Below are positions 25,268-33,829 of a stretch of 64,000 bases of DNA, in pieces. Numbering within the stretch: the first letter of the stretch is position 1; the number at the start of each line of letters is the position of its first letter. Both the position numbers and the translations under genes were made by a program. The DNA is from Salipiger marinus (lineage in GTDB: Bacteria > Pseudomonadota > Alphaproteobacteria > Rhodobacterales > Rhodobacteraceae). Under the pieces are notes generated by a model. The model searched no databases. It had not been told where the DNA came from and saw only the letters and a list, made by a program, of their open reading frames with translations. The stretch lies in contig NZ_FNEJ01000004.1 of the NCBI RefSeq assembly GCF_900100085.1, positions 186,001-250,000 on the forward strand, read 5' to 3'.

Positions 25268-26195
25268 ACCCAACGGCATGAAACTGCGCCATCTGGAGGC
25301 GTTTCTGGCGGTCGCGCAGCACGGCACGATCTCGGCCGCCGCGCGGGCGCGGCATGTGTCGCAGCCTGCCCTCTCCAAGACCATCGCAGAGCTGGAGCTG
25401 CTGCTGGGAACGGCGCTGTTTGACCGCAGCGGGCGGCGCGTGGTGCTGACCCCGGCAGGCAGCGGCTTTCGCGCCCATGCACTGGCCGCGCTCAGCCGGC
25501 TGGAAACCGGGGTGCGGGCGCTGTCGGGGCAGCCGCCCGCCGGGCTGGTCAAGGTGGGGGTGCTGCCCACGGTGGCGGGCGGGTTCTTCCCGGCGGTGGC
25601 GCTGGATTTTGCCCGCCAGCGCCCCGAGGCGCGGATCGGCGTGGTGACCGGGCCGAACCGCTACCTGATCGGGCAGCTGCGCGCGGGAAAGATCGACCTG
25701 ATGGTGGGCCGGATGCCGCAGCCAGAGGACATGCCGGGCCTGTCCTTCGATTATCTTTATGACGAACCGATCCTGCTGGTGGGCCGGGCGGGGCATCCGG
25801 CGGCGGCGGACCCGGCCCCGCGCGCGCTGGCCCGCCATCCGGTGATCCTGCCCAATCCTGGCGCGATCATCCGCCAGACGGTGGACCGCTATCTGGCGGC
25901 ACAGGGGCTGGCGGGGCTGGTCCCCGCCTTCGAGACGGTGGCGCTGCCCGTGGCGCTTGGCCTGCTGGAACGGTCGGATCTGCTGTGGTTCATCTCGCGC
26001 GGGGTGGTGGAGCGCGAATTGCAGCGCGGCACGCTGGTGGCGCTGGATCTGCGCTCCGACTACATGGCGGGCGCGGTGGGGCTGACGCGGCAGTTCACCT
26101 TTGATGCCGACAGCCCCGCCGATCTTCTGGCGCGGCTGCTGCATGAACGGGCGCGGGATCTGACCGCGCTCGCCGAAAGCGGTCACACCGCCTGA
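25260..26195 (+). CDS. pcaQ: LysR family regulator PcaQ
   Basis: A 311-residue LysR activator. The helix-turn-helix (LRHLEAFLAVAQHGTISAAARARHVSQPALSKTIAELE) is at about residues 9-46. The effector domain contains the VKVGVLPTVAGGFFPAVALDF and MVGRMPQPEDMPGLSFDYLYDEP blocks shared by PcaQ proteins. It is divergent from pcaCHGB and has PcaQ-type boxes in the gap. Neither ATG (25260 or 25278) has a good ribosome site. The 3-prime end overlaps the convergent pcaF by 13 bases. It should activate the pca operon with beta-ketoadipate or 3-carboxymuconate-type inducers. Confidence 0.92.
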   Translation: MVLPNGMKLRHLEAFLAVAQHGTISAAARARHVSQPALSKTIAELELLLGTALFDRSGRRVVLTPAGSGFRAHALAALSRLETGVRALSGQPPAGLVKVGVLPTVAGGFFPAVALDFARQRPEARIGVVTGPNRYLIGQLRAGKIDLMVGRMPQPEDMPGLSFDYLYDEPILLVGRAGHPAAADPAPRALARHPVILPNPGAIIRQTVDRYLAAQGLAGLVPAFETVALPVALGLLERSDLLWFISRGVVERELQRGTLVALDLRSDYMAGAVGLTRQFTFDADSPADLLARLLHERARDLTALAESGHTA

Positions 26196-27382
26196 AGCGC
26201 CACCGCGATGCCCTGCCCCACGCCGATGCACATGGTGGAGAGGCTGCGTTCGCCGGATTTGAGATCGAGCATCGCAGAGCCGGTGATGCGCGCGCCGGAC
26301 ATGCCCAAGGGATGGCCCAGAGCGATGGCGCCGCCGTTGCGGTTCACCCGCGCGTCGTCATCCGCCACGCCAAGCGCGCGCAGCGTCGCCAGCCCCTGCG
26401 AGGCAAAGGCCTCGTTAAGCTCGATCACCGCAAAATCGTCGATGCCCAGCCCAAGCCGCGCCATCAGCTTCTGCGACGCGGGCGCGGGACCAAAGCCCAT
26501 GATACGCGGCGCCACACCGGCAGTCGCGCCGCCCAGCACACGGGCGCGCGGGGTCAGGCCGTGACGCTTCACCGCCTCGGCAGAGGCCAGCACCAGTGCG
26601 GCAGCCCCGTCATTGACCCCCGAGGCATTGCCCGCCGTCACCGTGCCATCGGCCTTGACGAAGGTCTTGAGCCCCTGCAGCGCCTCCAGCGTGGTGTCGG
26701 GGCGCGGGTGTTCGTCCTGCTCCACCCGCTTGGGATCGCCGCGCCGCTGCGGCAGCATCACTGGCACGATTTCCTGCGCCAGCCGCCCCGAGGCCATGGC
26801 GGCGCCCGCCTTCTGCTGGGAGCGCAGCGCAAACAGATCCTGATCCTCGCGCGAGATGCCGAAATCTTCGGCCACGTTCTCGGCGGTCTCGGGCATGCTG
26901 TCGACGCCATACTGCGCCTTCATGAGCGGGTTGATGAAGCGCCAGCCGATGGTGGTGTCTTCGACCGAGGCGCTGCGCGAGAAGGCAGAGGTGGCTTTCG
27001 GCATGACGAACGGCGCGCGGGACATGGATTCGACGCCCCCCGCAACGATCAGATCAGCCTCGCCCGCTTTGATGGCGCGGGCGGCGGTGATGACCGCATC
27101 CATGCCCGACCCGCAGAGCCGGTTCATGGTGGTGCCGGGCACGGTGTCGGGATAGCCCGCCAGCAGCGACGCCATGCGTGCCACGTTGCGGTTGTCCTCT
27201 CCGGCCTGATTGGCGCAGCCAAGGATCACTTCCTCGATCGCGGCCAGATCCAGACCGGAATTGCGCTCGGCCAGCGCCCGCAGCGGGATCGCCGCCAGAT
27301 CATCGGGCCGGACCGAGGACAGCGCGCCGCCGTAACGGCCAATCGGAGTGCGGATGTAGTCGCAGATAAAGACGTCGCGCAT
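26183..27382 (-). CDS. pcaF: 3-oxoadipyl-CoA thiolase
   Basis: A 399-residue thiolase catalysing the last step, beta-ketoadipyl-CoA to succinyl-CoA and acetyl-CoA. The nucleophile is Cys90 in NRLCGSGMDAV, the His is in GHPLGMSGARI and the second Cys in MCIGVGQG. RTPIGRYGGALSSVRPDDLAA and GWRFINPLMKAQYGVDSMPETAENVA are typical of PcaF. The ATG at 27382 shares its first base with the pcaJ TGA (TGATG); a GTG at 27385 is also possible. It is the third gene of the pcaIJF operon. Confidence 0.95.
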   Translation of the reverse strand: MRDVFICDYIRTPIGRYGGALSSVRPDDLAAIPLRALAERNSGLDLAAIEEVILGCANQAGEDNRNVARMASLLAGYPDTVPGTTMNRLCGSGMDAVITAARAIKAGEADLIVAGGVESMSRAPFVMPKATSAFSRSASVEDTTIGWRFINPLMKAQYGVDSMPETAENVAEDFGISREDQDLFALRSQQKAGAAMASGRLAQEIVPVMLPQRRGDPKRVEQDEHPRPDTTLEALQGLKTFVKADGTVTAGNASGVNDGAAALVLASAEAVKRHGLTPRARVLGGATAGVAPRIMGFGPAPASQKLMARLGLGIDDFAVIELNEAFASQGLATLRALGVADDDARVNRNGGAIALGHPLGMSGARITGSAMLDLKSGERSLSTMCIGVGQGIAVALQAV

Positions 27383-28074
27383 CACAGGGTCTCCGGAACA
27401 AGAAGGTCGCCCACCGGGCCATCAAGATGCAGCTTGGCACCCGTCACCGCCTGCAGCGCCTCGAGGCTGAGCTGGGGCAGCTTTTCGCGCAGCACGAAGC
27501 GTCCGCCTTCGATGTCGATCACCGCCAGCGAGGTATAGACGCGGGTGACGCAGGCCACCCCGGTCAGCGGGAAGCTGCATTTTTCCACCAGCTTCGGCTG
27601 GCCGTCCTTGGTGACGTGATCGGTGACCACCGCCACGCGCTTTGCGCCATGCACCAGATCCATGGCGCCGCCCACGGCAGGCACACCCTTGCTGCCGACG
27701 CGCCAGTTGGCCAGATCGCCGGTCTGCGCGACCTGATAGGCCCCCAGCACCGCCAGATCCAGATGGCCGCCGCGCACCATGGCGAAGCTGTCGGCATGGT
27801 GAAAGAACGCGGCGCCCGGCTTCAGCGTCACCGCCCTTTTGCCGGCATTGATCAGATCCCAGTCTTCCTGCCCGGGCTCGGGCGCCTGCCCGAACCCCAG
27901 AACGCCGTTTTCGGTGTGATAGGTCACCTCGCGCCCCTCGGGCTGGAAGGTGGCGATCATCTCGGGAAAGCCGATGCCAAGATTGACATAGGATCCGTCC
28001 TCCAGATCCTGCGCGGCGCGCCACGCGATCTGGGCATTGCTCAGCTTGTCGTCCATCAGCGAAAATTCCGACAT
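27382..28074 (-). CDS. pcaJ: 3-oxoadipate CoA-transferase subunit B
   Basis: A 230-residue beta subunit of the succinyl-CoA:3-oxoadipate CoA-transferase. The catalytic Glu55 is in the TENGVLG motif, and NLGIGFPEMI (31-40) and the GGAMDLVHGAKRVAVVTDH block are conserved. Together with PcaI it activates beta-ketoadipate. The gene shares one base with pcaI upstream and one with pcaF downstream. Confidence 0.95.
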   Translation of the reverse strand: MSEFSLMDDKLSNAQIAWRAAQDLEDGSYVNLGIGFPEMIATFQPEGREVTYHTENGVLGFGQAPEPGQEDWDLINAGKRAVTLKPGAAFFHHADSFAMVRGGHLDLAVLGAYQVAQTGDLANWRVGSKGVPAVGGAMDLVHGAKRVAVVTDHVTKDGQPKLVEKCSFPLTGVACVTRVYTSLAVIDIEGGRFVLREKLPQLSLEALQAVTGAKLHLDGPVGDLLVPETL

Positions 28075-28793
28075 CAGTAGACCACTCCCGTGCGCACGAG
28101 CACTTCTTCCTGTTGCGGATCCGGCACCGCGACCACGCGGTCGATGAAGATGCCGGGGGTGACGACCTCGGCCGGGTCGATGCTGCCCGGCTCGCCCAGA
28201 TCGGCGACCTGCGCGATGGTGCGGGCGGCGGCCATGGCCATCAGCGGGTTGAAGTTGCGCGCGGCCATCCGGTAGGTCAGGTTGCCCAGCGGGTCGCCCT
28301 TCTGCGCCTTCAGCAGCGCAAAATCCGCCTTCAGCCAGCGTTCCCGCACATACATCTTGCCGTCGAAGTCCTCCACCGGCTTGCCCTCGGCCAGTTCGGT
28401 TCCATAGGAAGACGGCGTGTAAAAGGCCGGGATCCCGGCGCCGCCCGCGCGGATGCGCTCGGCCAGCGTGCCCTGCGGCACCAGTTCCAGCGCGATCTCT
28501 CCGGCCAGATAACGGCTGTTGAACGCATCCGCATTGGACGAGCGCGGGAAAGAGCAGATCATCTTGGCCACCATGCCCGCCTTGATCATGGCGGCGATGC
28601 CGATGGCGCCGTTGCCGGCGTTGTTGTTGATGATCGTCAGATTGGTGGGGCTGCCGGTGGCCCGAAAGCGGTCGATCAGCGCATGGATCAACTCGATCGG
28701 GGCGCCGGATCCGCCGAAACCTCCGATCATGACGGTTGCGCCGTCGGGAATGTCGGCGACCGCTTCCGCGGGCGTGGACGTGACCTTGTTCAT
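28074..28793 (-). CDS. pcaI: 3-oxoadipate CoA-transferase subunit A
   Basis: A 239-residue alpha subunit. IPDGATVMIGGFGGSGAPIELI (about 15-36) is the CoA-binding glycine-rich region, and NNNAGNGAIGIAAMIKAG and FNSRYLAGEIALELVPQGTLAERIRAGGAGIPAFYTP are typical. The start at 28793 is chosen for GGAGG six bases upstream; a longer frame runs to 28862 without one. It is divergent from the IclR regulator gene, and the gap holds a 14-base direct repeat. Confidence 0.95.
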   Translation of the reverse strand: MNKVTSTPAEAVADIPDGATVMIGGFGGSGAPIELIHALIDRFRATGSPTNLTIINNNAGNGAIGIAAMIKAGMVAKMICSFPRSSNADAFNSRYLAGEIALELVPQGTLAERIRAGGAGIPAFYTPSSYGTELAEGKPVEDFDGKMYVRERWLKADFALLKAQKGDPLGNLTYRMAARNFNPLMAMAAARTIAQVADLGEPGSIDPAEVVTPGIFIDRVVAVPDPQQEEVLVRTGVVY

Positions 28794-28853
28794 CGATGTC
28801 CTCCTGTCATGCCGTCGGCATAGCGCCGCAGGGCAAGCCGTGGCGAGTCCTTC

Positions 28854-28906
28854 CGTGCGCATGTTGATCTTTGTTCACGCAGCGGATAATTTCGTGCGCA
28901 TGTTGA
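28854..28906. promoter_or_regulatory. Two direct repeats CGTGCGCATGTTGA, IclR (PcaR) boxes
   Basis: CGTGCGCATGTTGA occurs at 28854-28867 and 28893-28906, 39 bases apart. Extended, the second copy reads GTGCG-CATGT-TGAAC, which resembles the 15-base PcaR box of Pseudomonas (GTTCGATAATCGCAC on the other strand, from memory). The repeats lie over two candidate start codons of the IclR gene. Confidence 0.5.
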
Positions 28907-29658
28907 ACAAACCCACCGATCACATCGCCTCTCTGGCCAAGGGGCTGCGGCTGATCGAATGCTTCGGCCCCGACACGCCGCGCCTGTCCATCGCGCAGGC
29001 CGCCGCCGCCTCGGGGCTGGATCGCGCCACCGCGCGCCGGGTGCTGCTGACCCTGCACCGCGAGGGCTATGCCGAGTATGACGGAAAATTCTTCACGCTG
29101 ACACCCCGGATCCTGCGGCTTGGCATGGCGGCGCTGGCCTCGCTGCCGCTGTCGCAGATCGTGCAGCCGTGGCTGGACCAGCTGTCGGAAGGCATCGGGC
29201 AAAGCTGTTCGGTGGCGCTGCTGGACGAGACGGAGATCGTGTATATCGCCCGCGCCGCGCAGAAACGGGTCATGTCCATCGGGCTGATGCCGGGATCGCG
29301 GCTGCCCGCCTTCTGCACCTCCATGGGGCGGGTGCTGCTGGCGGCCCTGCCGCGCGATCAGGCCCGCGCGCTGGTCGAGGCCTCCGATCTGGCGCCGCGC
29401 ACCGCCTTTTCCGCCAGCGACCCCGACGAGATCATGGCGCGCATCGATCAGGTTCGCGCGCAGGGCTATGCGCTGATCGATCAGGAGGTGGAGCTGGGCC
29501 TGCGGTCGGTGGCGGTGCCGCTGATCGACGGGCGCGACCGGGTGGTGGCGGCGCTGAACACCGGCATGGCCGCCACGCAGGACCGCGTCGATCTGCTGGC
29601 GGATCTGTATCTGCCCCGGCTGCGCAAGGTGCAGGCAGGGCTGCGCCGCGTGCTCTAG
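28900..29658 (+). CDS. IclR family regulator of pcaIJF (PcaR-like)
   Basis: A 252-residue IclR regulator. The winged helix (LAKGLRLIECFGPDTPRLSIAQAAAASGLDRATARRVLLTLHREGY) is at about residues 10-56 and the GAF-like effector domain follows, with QSCSVALLDETEIVYIARA, FCTSMGRVLLA and LGLRSVAVPLIDGRDRVVAALNTG. The first half of the effector domain matches the PcaR/PcaU/PobR subgroup. The start could also be the ATG at 28861 in the same frame; both candidate starts sit in a repeated CGTGCGCATGTTGA element. It is divergent from pcaI and should respond to beta-ketoadipate. Confidence 0.9.
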   Translation: MLNKPTDHIASLAKGLRLIECFGPDTPRLSIAQAAAASGLDRATARRVLLTLHREGYAEYDGKFFTLTPRILRLGMAALASLPLSQIVQPWLDQLSEGIGQSCSVALLDETEIVYIARAAQKRVMSIGLMPGSRLPAFCTSMGRVLLAALPRDQARALVEASDLAPRTAFSASDPDEIMARIDQVRAQGYALIDQEVELGLRSVAVPLIDGRDRVVAALNTGMAATQDRVDLLADLYLPRLRKVQAGLRRVL

Positions 29659-29802
29659 GCCGCGACTCACCCGCGGCGACGGCAGGGCATCCCCGACCGG
29701 ACCGGATGTAACATCTGCGCAAATTTGCAGCGGCTCCGCGCCGCCAATGCCTGACTGTGCGCGGCAACAGGCGAGGCTTTGCCATACCACGAAAATTTTT
29801 AA

Positions 29803-29814
29803 GCGAGCGCTCGC
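29803..29814. promoter_or_regulatory. Perfect palindrome GCGAGCGCTCGC, TetR-type operator
   Basis: A 12-base perfect palindrome follows an AT-rich stretch (GAAAATTTTT) about 80 bases upstream of the glucan protein gene. AAGCGAGCGCTCGC-type elements are common operators of TetR family repressors. No TetR gene is in the window. Confidence 0.4.
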
Positions 29815-29891
29815 CTGCCGCTGCGATTCCCGTTGCGATATGGCGCGGCTGGAACAAGAAGGCGCAGAGTGCAATGTCACCGGAGATCCGC

Positions 29892-31505
29892 ATGTCTGCC
29901 GACACGCATACCCGCCGCGCCTTTCTGGCCAGCGCCCTTGGCGCTGGCGCGTTCTTCCTGCTGCCCGAGATGGCCCGCGCCCAGTCAGAGGCGGTGGCCT
30001 CCGGCATCCCGCTGGGGCCTGCCGAGCCGTTTTCCTTTGACCGGCTGCGCGACATCGCCCGGAGCCTGTCGCGCGAACCGTTCACGCCCATGGCGATGCC
30101 GGACGCGGAAACGCTGCAGCAGATCGATTATGACGCCCATGGCGCCATCCGCTTCCGCCGCGACCGCGCGCTCTGGGGCGAGACCCAGACCGACAACCCG
30201 GTGCAGTTCTTTTTCCCCGGGCGCTATTTCCCCGAGCCGGTGCATATCTACGCCGTCGAGGAGGGCATGGCGCGCGAGGTGCCGTTTTCGCGCGACCTGT
30301 TCAGCATCCCCGAAGACAGCCCCGCGCAGCGGCTGAGCAAGACCGAAGGCTTTGCCGGGTTTTCCGTGCAGGATCCGGCGCAGCGGTCGGACTGGATGGC
30401 GTTTCTGGGCGCCTCCTACTGGCGGACGGCGGGCTATTCCGGGCAGTTCGGCCTGTCGGTGCGCGGGCTCGCGCTGGACACCGCGATCCCCGACGGCCCC
30501 GAAGAGTTTCCGCGCTTCACCCGCTTCTGGCTGGAACAGCATGGCGATGGCAGCGTGACCACCTGCGCGCTGCTGGAAAGCCCGCGTGCCACGGGCGCCT
30601 ATCGCATCGTGTCGCGCCGCGACAATGGCGTGATTCAGGACGTGTCGGCGGACATCTTCCTGCGCGGCGATGTCTCGCGGCTGGGTCTGGCGCCGCTCAC
30701 CTCCATGTACTGGTTCGGCAAGCACAACCGCCATGTCGCCGCCGACTGGCGCCCCGAAGTGCATGACAGCGACGGGCTGGAAATTCATCTGGGCAATGGC
30801 GAACGGATCTGGCGTCCGCTCAACAACCCGCCGCGGATCATGGCCAACAGCTTTGCCACCCCCAGCCCGCGCGGCTTTGGCCTGATGCAGCGCGAGCGCG
30901 ATTTCGACCAGTATCAGGATGACGGCGTGTTCTATGACCGCCGCGCCTCGGCATGGGTGGAACCGCGCGAGGACTGGGGCATGGGGGCGGTGACGCTGAT
31001 CGAACTGCCCACCGATGACGAGACCTTCGACAATATCGTGGCCTTCTGGACCCCGGCCGATCACGCGATGTCGGGCAGCGAATACCAGCTGAACTACACG
31101 CTGAGCTGGCTGGAAGATGGCCCCGTCAAGCCAGAGCATGCCCGGTTCCGCGCCGTGCGGCTTGGCAAGGGCGGCATTCCCGGCCAGCCCCGCCCCGCCG
31201 ACACGGTCAAGGTGGTCTGCGATCTTGACTCCACCGGCTTTGACGGGCTGACGCGCGGGCCGCTGACCCGCACCATGGTCACCACCTCGCGCGGGGTGAT
31301 CTCGAACGAGGCGGCCTATCCGGTGGTGGGCGAAGACGCGTGGCGCGCGATCTTCGACGTGGATTTTTCCGACCTGCCGCTGGATCAGGACGACCCCATC
31401 GACCTGCGCGTCTATGTGGCCCATGACGGCGCCGCCAAGACCGAAACGCTGGTGCTGCAGCTGTTCCCCAGCCAGCTGCGCGAGCTGCTGTCGGCGCGCA
31501 CCTGA
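29892..31505 (+). CDS. opgD: Periplasmic glucan biosynthesis protein OpgD, Tat-exported
   Basis: A 537-residue MdoG/OpgG-OpgD family protein needed for osmoregulated periplasmic glucan synthesis. The N-terminus (residues 5-35) has a twin-arginine signal, TRRAFLASALGAGAFFLLPEMARAQ. OpgD is the Tat-dependent member, whereas OpgG uses Sec. The PFSFDRLRDIARSLSREPF, FFFPGRYF and SMYWFGKHNRH regions are family hallmarks. The start at 29892 follows GGAG; an upstream in-frame ATG at 29874 lacks a site. No glucosyltransferase opgH gene is adjacent, so this is a stand-alone copy. A palindromic operator-like element precedes it. Confidence 0.92.
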   Translation: MSADTHTRRAFLASALGAGAFFLLPEMARAQSEAVASGIPLGPAEPFSFDRLRDIARSLSREPFTPMAMPDAETLQQIDYDAHGAIRFRRDRALWGETQTDNPVQFFFPGRYFPEPVHIYAVEEGMAREVPFSRDLFSIPEDSPAQRLSKTEGFAGFSVQDPAQRSDWMAFLGASYWRTAGYSGQFGLSVRGLALDTAIPDGPEEFPRFTRFWLEQHGDGSVTTCALLESPRATGAYRIVSRRDNGVIQDVSADIFLRGDVSRLGLAPLTSMYWFGKHNRHVAADWRPEVHDSDGLEIHLGNGERIWRPLNNPPRIMANSFATPSPRGFGLMQRERDFDQYQDDGVFYDRRASAWVEPREDWGMGAVTLIELPTDDETFDNIVAFWTPADHAMSGSEYQLNYTLSWLEDGPVKPEHARFRAVRLGKGGIPGQPRPADTVKVVCDLDSTGFDGLTRGPLTRTMVTTSRGVISNEAAYPVVGEDAWRAIFDVDFSDLPLDQDDPIDLRVYVAHDGAAKTETLVLQLFPSQLRELLSART

Positions 31506-31621
31506 CCCCTGCCGCGGCGGCGCGACCCTTTGGCCCGCGCCGCCGTTTCCCCGCCTGAAACGCTCGCACCCCGTCCGGTTTTCTGTCACAGCAGGGGCAG
31601 ACACAGACAACCGAGGTGCAG

Positions 31622-32815
31622 ATGCGGAAAATCCCGCTTTCCGAACGTCCCGACTGGCGCGACAAGGCCAAGGAACTGGGCTTCACCTTCGCCGACATGT
31701 ATGGCGAACCCTATTGGGACGAAAGCTCGGCCTATCAGTTCAGCCTGCGCGAGATCGAGGACGATCTGGAGGATCCGGCCACCGAACTGCACGGCATGTG
31801 CCGCGAGGCCGCCGCCGCGATCTGCGCCAGCGAGGAGCTGCTCACCAAGCTGGGCATCCCGGCGGAGTTTCACGATCTGGTCGCGGGCAGCTGGGACCGG
31901 CAGGAGCCCGAGATCTATGGCCGCTTCGATCTGGCCTATGACGGCACCGGCCCGGCCAAGATGCTGGAATACAACGCCGACACCCCCACCTCGCTTTACG
32001 AAAGCGCCTCCTTCCAGTGGGGATGGCTGGAGGATCAGCTGGCGGCGGGCGTGCTGCGTGACGGTGACGACCAGTTCAACGGCATCCACGAGGCTCTGGT
32101 GGCGCATTTCGCCGCGACCTTCGCCCCCGGCACCGATCTGCATTTCACCGCCATCGCGGGCAATCCCGAGGATTACGGCACGGTGGAGGCCATGGGCTGG
32201 GCCGCGCGCGAGGCCGATCTGGGCGCGCATTACACCGATCTGGACAAGCTGGGGCTCAGCCCTGACGGGCAGTTCATCGACGATCAGGACCGGGTCATCG
32301 GCATCCTGTTCAAGCTTTATCCGTGGGAGGATCTGCTGCGCGACGACTATGCCCAACACATCGCGGGCTCGGGCTGTCTGATGCTGGAACCGGCATGGAA
32401 GGCGGTGCTGTCCAACAAGGGGCTGCTGCCGGTGCTGTGGCAGATGTTCGAAGGCCATCCCAACCTGCTGCCTGCGTTTTTCGAGGCGGAGATGCAGGCG
32501 GGCAGCCCGGCGCTGGACCGCGCCGAAGAGGTGCTGCGTAAGGGCCATGTCATCAAGCCATTGTTTTCCCGCGAAGGCGCCGCCATATCCATCGTGGAAA
32601 ACGGCGCGCCGACCGAAACCAGCCCCGAGGCGGGCTATGGCCAGCATCCGCGCATCGTGCAGGCCTATACGCCCCTGACCGCCTTTGACGGGTTCCACCC
32701 GGTGATCGGCGCATGGATCGTGGGGCAGGCCTGCGCGGGCATCGGCATCCGCGAGGATCGTGGGCGCATCACGCAGAACCTGTCGCGGTTCAAGCCGCAT
32801 TTCATCCGCGACTGA
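31622..32815 (+). CDS. ygiC: Glutathionylspermidine synthase family ATP-grasp protein (YgiC-like)
   Basis: A 397-residue protein of the GSP-synthase C-terminal family (YgiC/YjfC). AYQFSLREIEDDLEDPATELHGMC (about 37-60) and MLEYNADTPTSLYESASFQW (about 117-136) are conserved ATP-grasp-like blocks, and the C-terminus has VIGAWIVGQACAGIGIREDRG. The amidase half of true glutathionylspermidine synthetase is absent, and so is proof that it makes that compound. GAGG precedes the ATG at 31622. It is followed 11 bases later by a YgiB-like lipoprotein gene, the same pairing as ygiBC in enterobacteria. Confidence 0.9.
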   Translation: MRKIPLSERPDWRDKAKELGFTFADMYGEPYWDESSAYQFSLREIEDDLEDPATELHGMCREAAAAICASEELLTKLGIPAEFHDLVAGSWDRQEPEIYGRFDLAYDGTGPAKMLEYNADTPTSLYESASFQWGWLEDQLAAGVLRDGDDQFNGIHEALVAHFAATFAPGTDLHFTAIAGNPEDYGTVEAMGWAAREADLGAHYTDLDKLGLSPDGQFIDDQDRVIGILFKLYPWEDLLRDDYAQHIAGSGCLMLEPAWKAVLSNKGLLPVLWQMFEGHPNLLPAFFEAEMQAGSPALDRAEEVLRKGHVIKPLFSREGAAISIVENGAPTETSPEAGYGQHPRIVQAYTPLTAFDGFHPVIGAWIVGQACAGIGIREDRGRITQNLSRFKPHFIRD

Positions 32816-32826
32816 GGAGGAGAGAC

Positions 32827-33402
32827 ATGAGAAAACGTTCCAGAACCGTGGCCCTTGCCATTGTCGGCGCCGCCTCCTTTGCGCTGGCGGGCTGCCGCGA
32901 GGAACAGGTGGATGCGCAGGCCTTTCCTGATCTGGAAAGCTGCCGCGAGGCCTCGACCACGGGCGGGCTGTTTTCGGTGGAGGAGTGCAACACCGCCTTC
33001 GCCGAGGCGGAGGAGCTGCATGTGGAAACGGCGCCGCGCTATGACAGCCTGCAGGTCTGCGAGGAACAGCATGGCGAAGGCGCCTGTGGCAGCGAGGCTC
33101 AGGCGACCAGCGGCGGGTCGGGCGGCATCTTCATGCCGCTGCTGGCGGGCTATCTGCTGGGCAACATGCTGGGCGGGCGCGGCATGGGCGCGCAGCCGAT
33201 GTATCGCTCAGCCGACGGGCGGTTTACCAATGCCAATGGCGCGGCATTTTCCAGCAATACCGGCCGCGCCAAGATGGGCAGCGGCATTTTCGCCCGCCCC
33301 GCCACCACCGTGGGCAAGCCGCCGATGACCCGCACCACCGCCGCCTCGCGCGGGGGGTTCGGCAGCACCGGCGGATCGCGCGGCATGGGCTTCGGCGGCT
33401 GA
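32827..33402 (+). CDS. ygiB: DUF1190 family lipoprotein (YgiB-like)
   Basis: A 191-residue lipoprotein. A signal peptide ends with the lipobox LAGC (Cys at about residue 22). The DUF1190 part contains paired cysteines (LESCREA, VEECNTAF, QVCEEQHGEGACG). A Gly/Ser-rich tail with MPLLAGYLLGNMLGG follows and ends in a repetitive SRGG/GSTGGSRGMGFGG sequence. AGGAGGAGAG precedes the start. Function of the family is unknown; it travels with the YgiC-type ATP-grasp protein, as here. Confidence 0.9.
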   Translation: MRKRSRTVALAIVGAASFALAGCREEQVDAQAFPDLESCREASTTGGLFSVEECNTAFAEAEELHVETAPRYDSLQVCEEQHGEGACGSEAQATSGGSGGIFMPLLAGYLLGNMLGGRGMGAQPMYRSADGRFTNANGAAFSSNTGRAKMGSGIFARPATTVGKPPMTRTTAASRGGFGSTGGSRGMGFGG

Positions 33403-33454
33403 ACCCGGACCGGGCCGGGCGGCGTCACGGCGCCCACCGGAGCGCGCGCAGCAG

Positions 33455-33481
33455 ACAGGGCGACGCCGAGCGCCGCCCTGT
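33455..33481. terminator. Hairpin between convergent ygiB and small membrane gene
   Basis: ACAGGGCG and CGCCCTGT form a perfect eight-base stem with an 11-base loop between two convergent genes. No clear U tract follows on either side, so it may be a weak bidirectional or Rho-assisted terminator. Confidence 0.45.
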
Positions 33482-33502
33482 CCTGTTCTGCCGGGCCGCC
33501 GC

Positions 33503-33766
33503 TCAGTTATCCGGGTTGGCGGGCGGATCGATCGGCTCCACCTCCTCGACCGGGGCGGAATCGGGCACGTTCACGTCGCCGTCCTGAGTTTCCGTCGCGG
33601 TCGGGCTTTCGGTGGCGGGGCTCTCATCCTCGGGGGCGGTGGCGACCTCTTCGCCCACCCAGTAAAGGATGATGCCGACGCCGAAACACACCACCAGCAG
33701 GATGCCCAGAAGCGGGCCCCAGTGGCGTTTGGTCTGCTTTTTGGTATTGGTGTCCGGAGCGGACAT
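33503..33766 (-). CDS. Small single-span membrane protein, acidic periplasmic tail
   Basis: An 87-residue protein: a basic N-terminus (TKKQTKRHW), one transmembrane helix (about residues 17-38, GPLLGILLVVCFGVGIILYWV) and an acidic, Pro/Thr-rich tail of about 45 residues. No known family recognised. It is the third gene of an apparent operon with the Yx(FWY)xxD-repeat protein and the BON protein, preceded by an EcfG-type promoter, so a role in envelope stress is plausible but unproven. Confidence 0.75.
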   Translation of the reverse strand: MSAPDTNTKKQTKRHWGPLLGILLVVCFGVGIILYWVGEEVATAPEDESPATESPTATETQDGDVNVPDSAPVEEVEPIDPPANPDN

Positions 33767-33829
33767 GGAAAATCTCCCATCTGTTTCTGAAGCGCCCGCG
33801 GGCGCGGGGGGCCGGGGCGGCGGGCAGGG

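Noticed and set aside
29719-29728. Palindrome GCAAATTTGC downstream of the IclR gene
   Set aside because: Ten bases, single copy and no suitable position relative to a promoter; likely chance.
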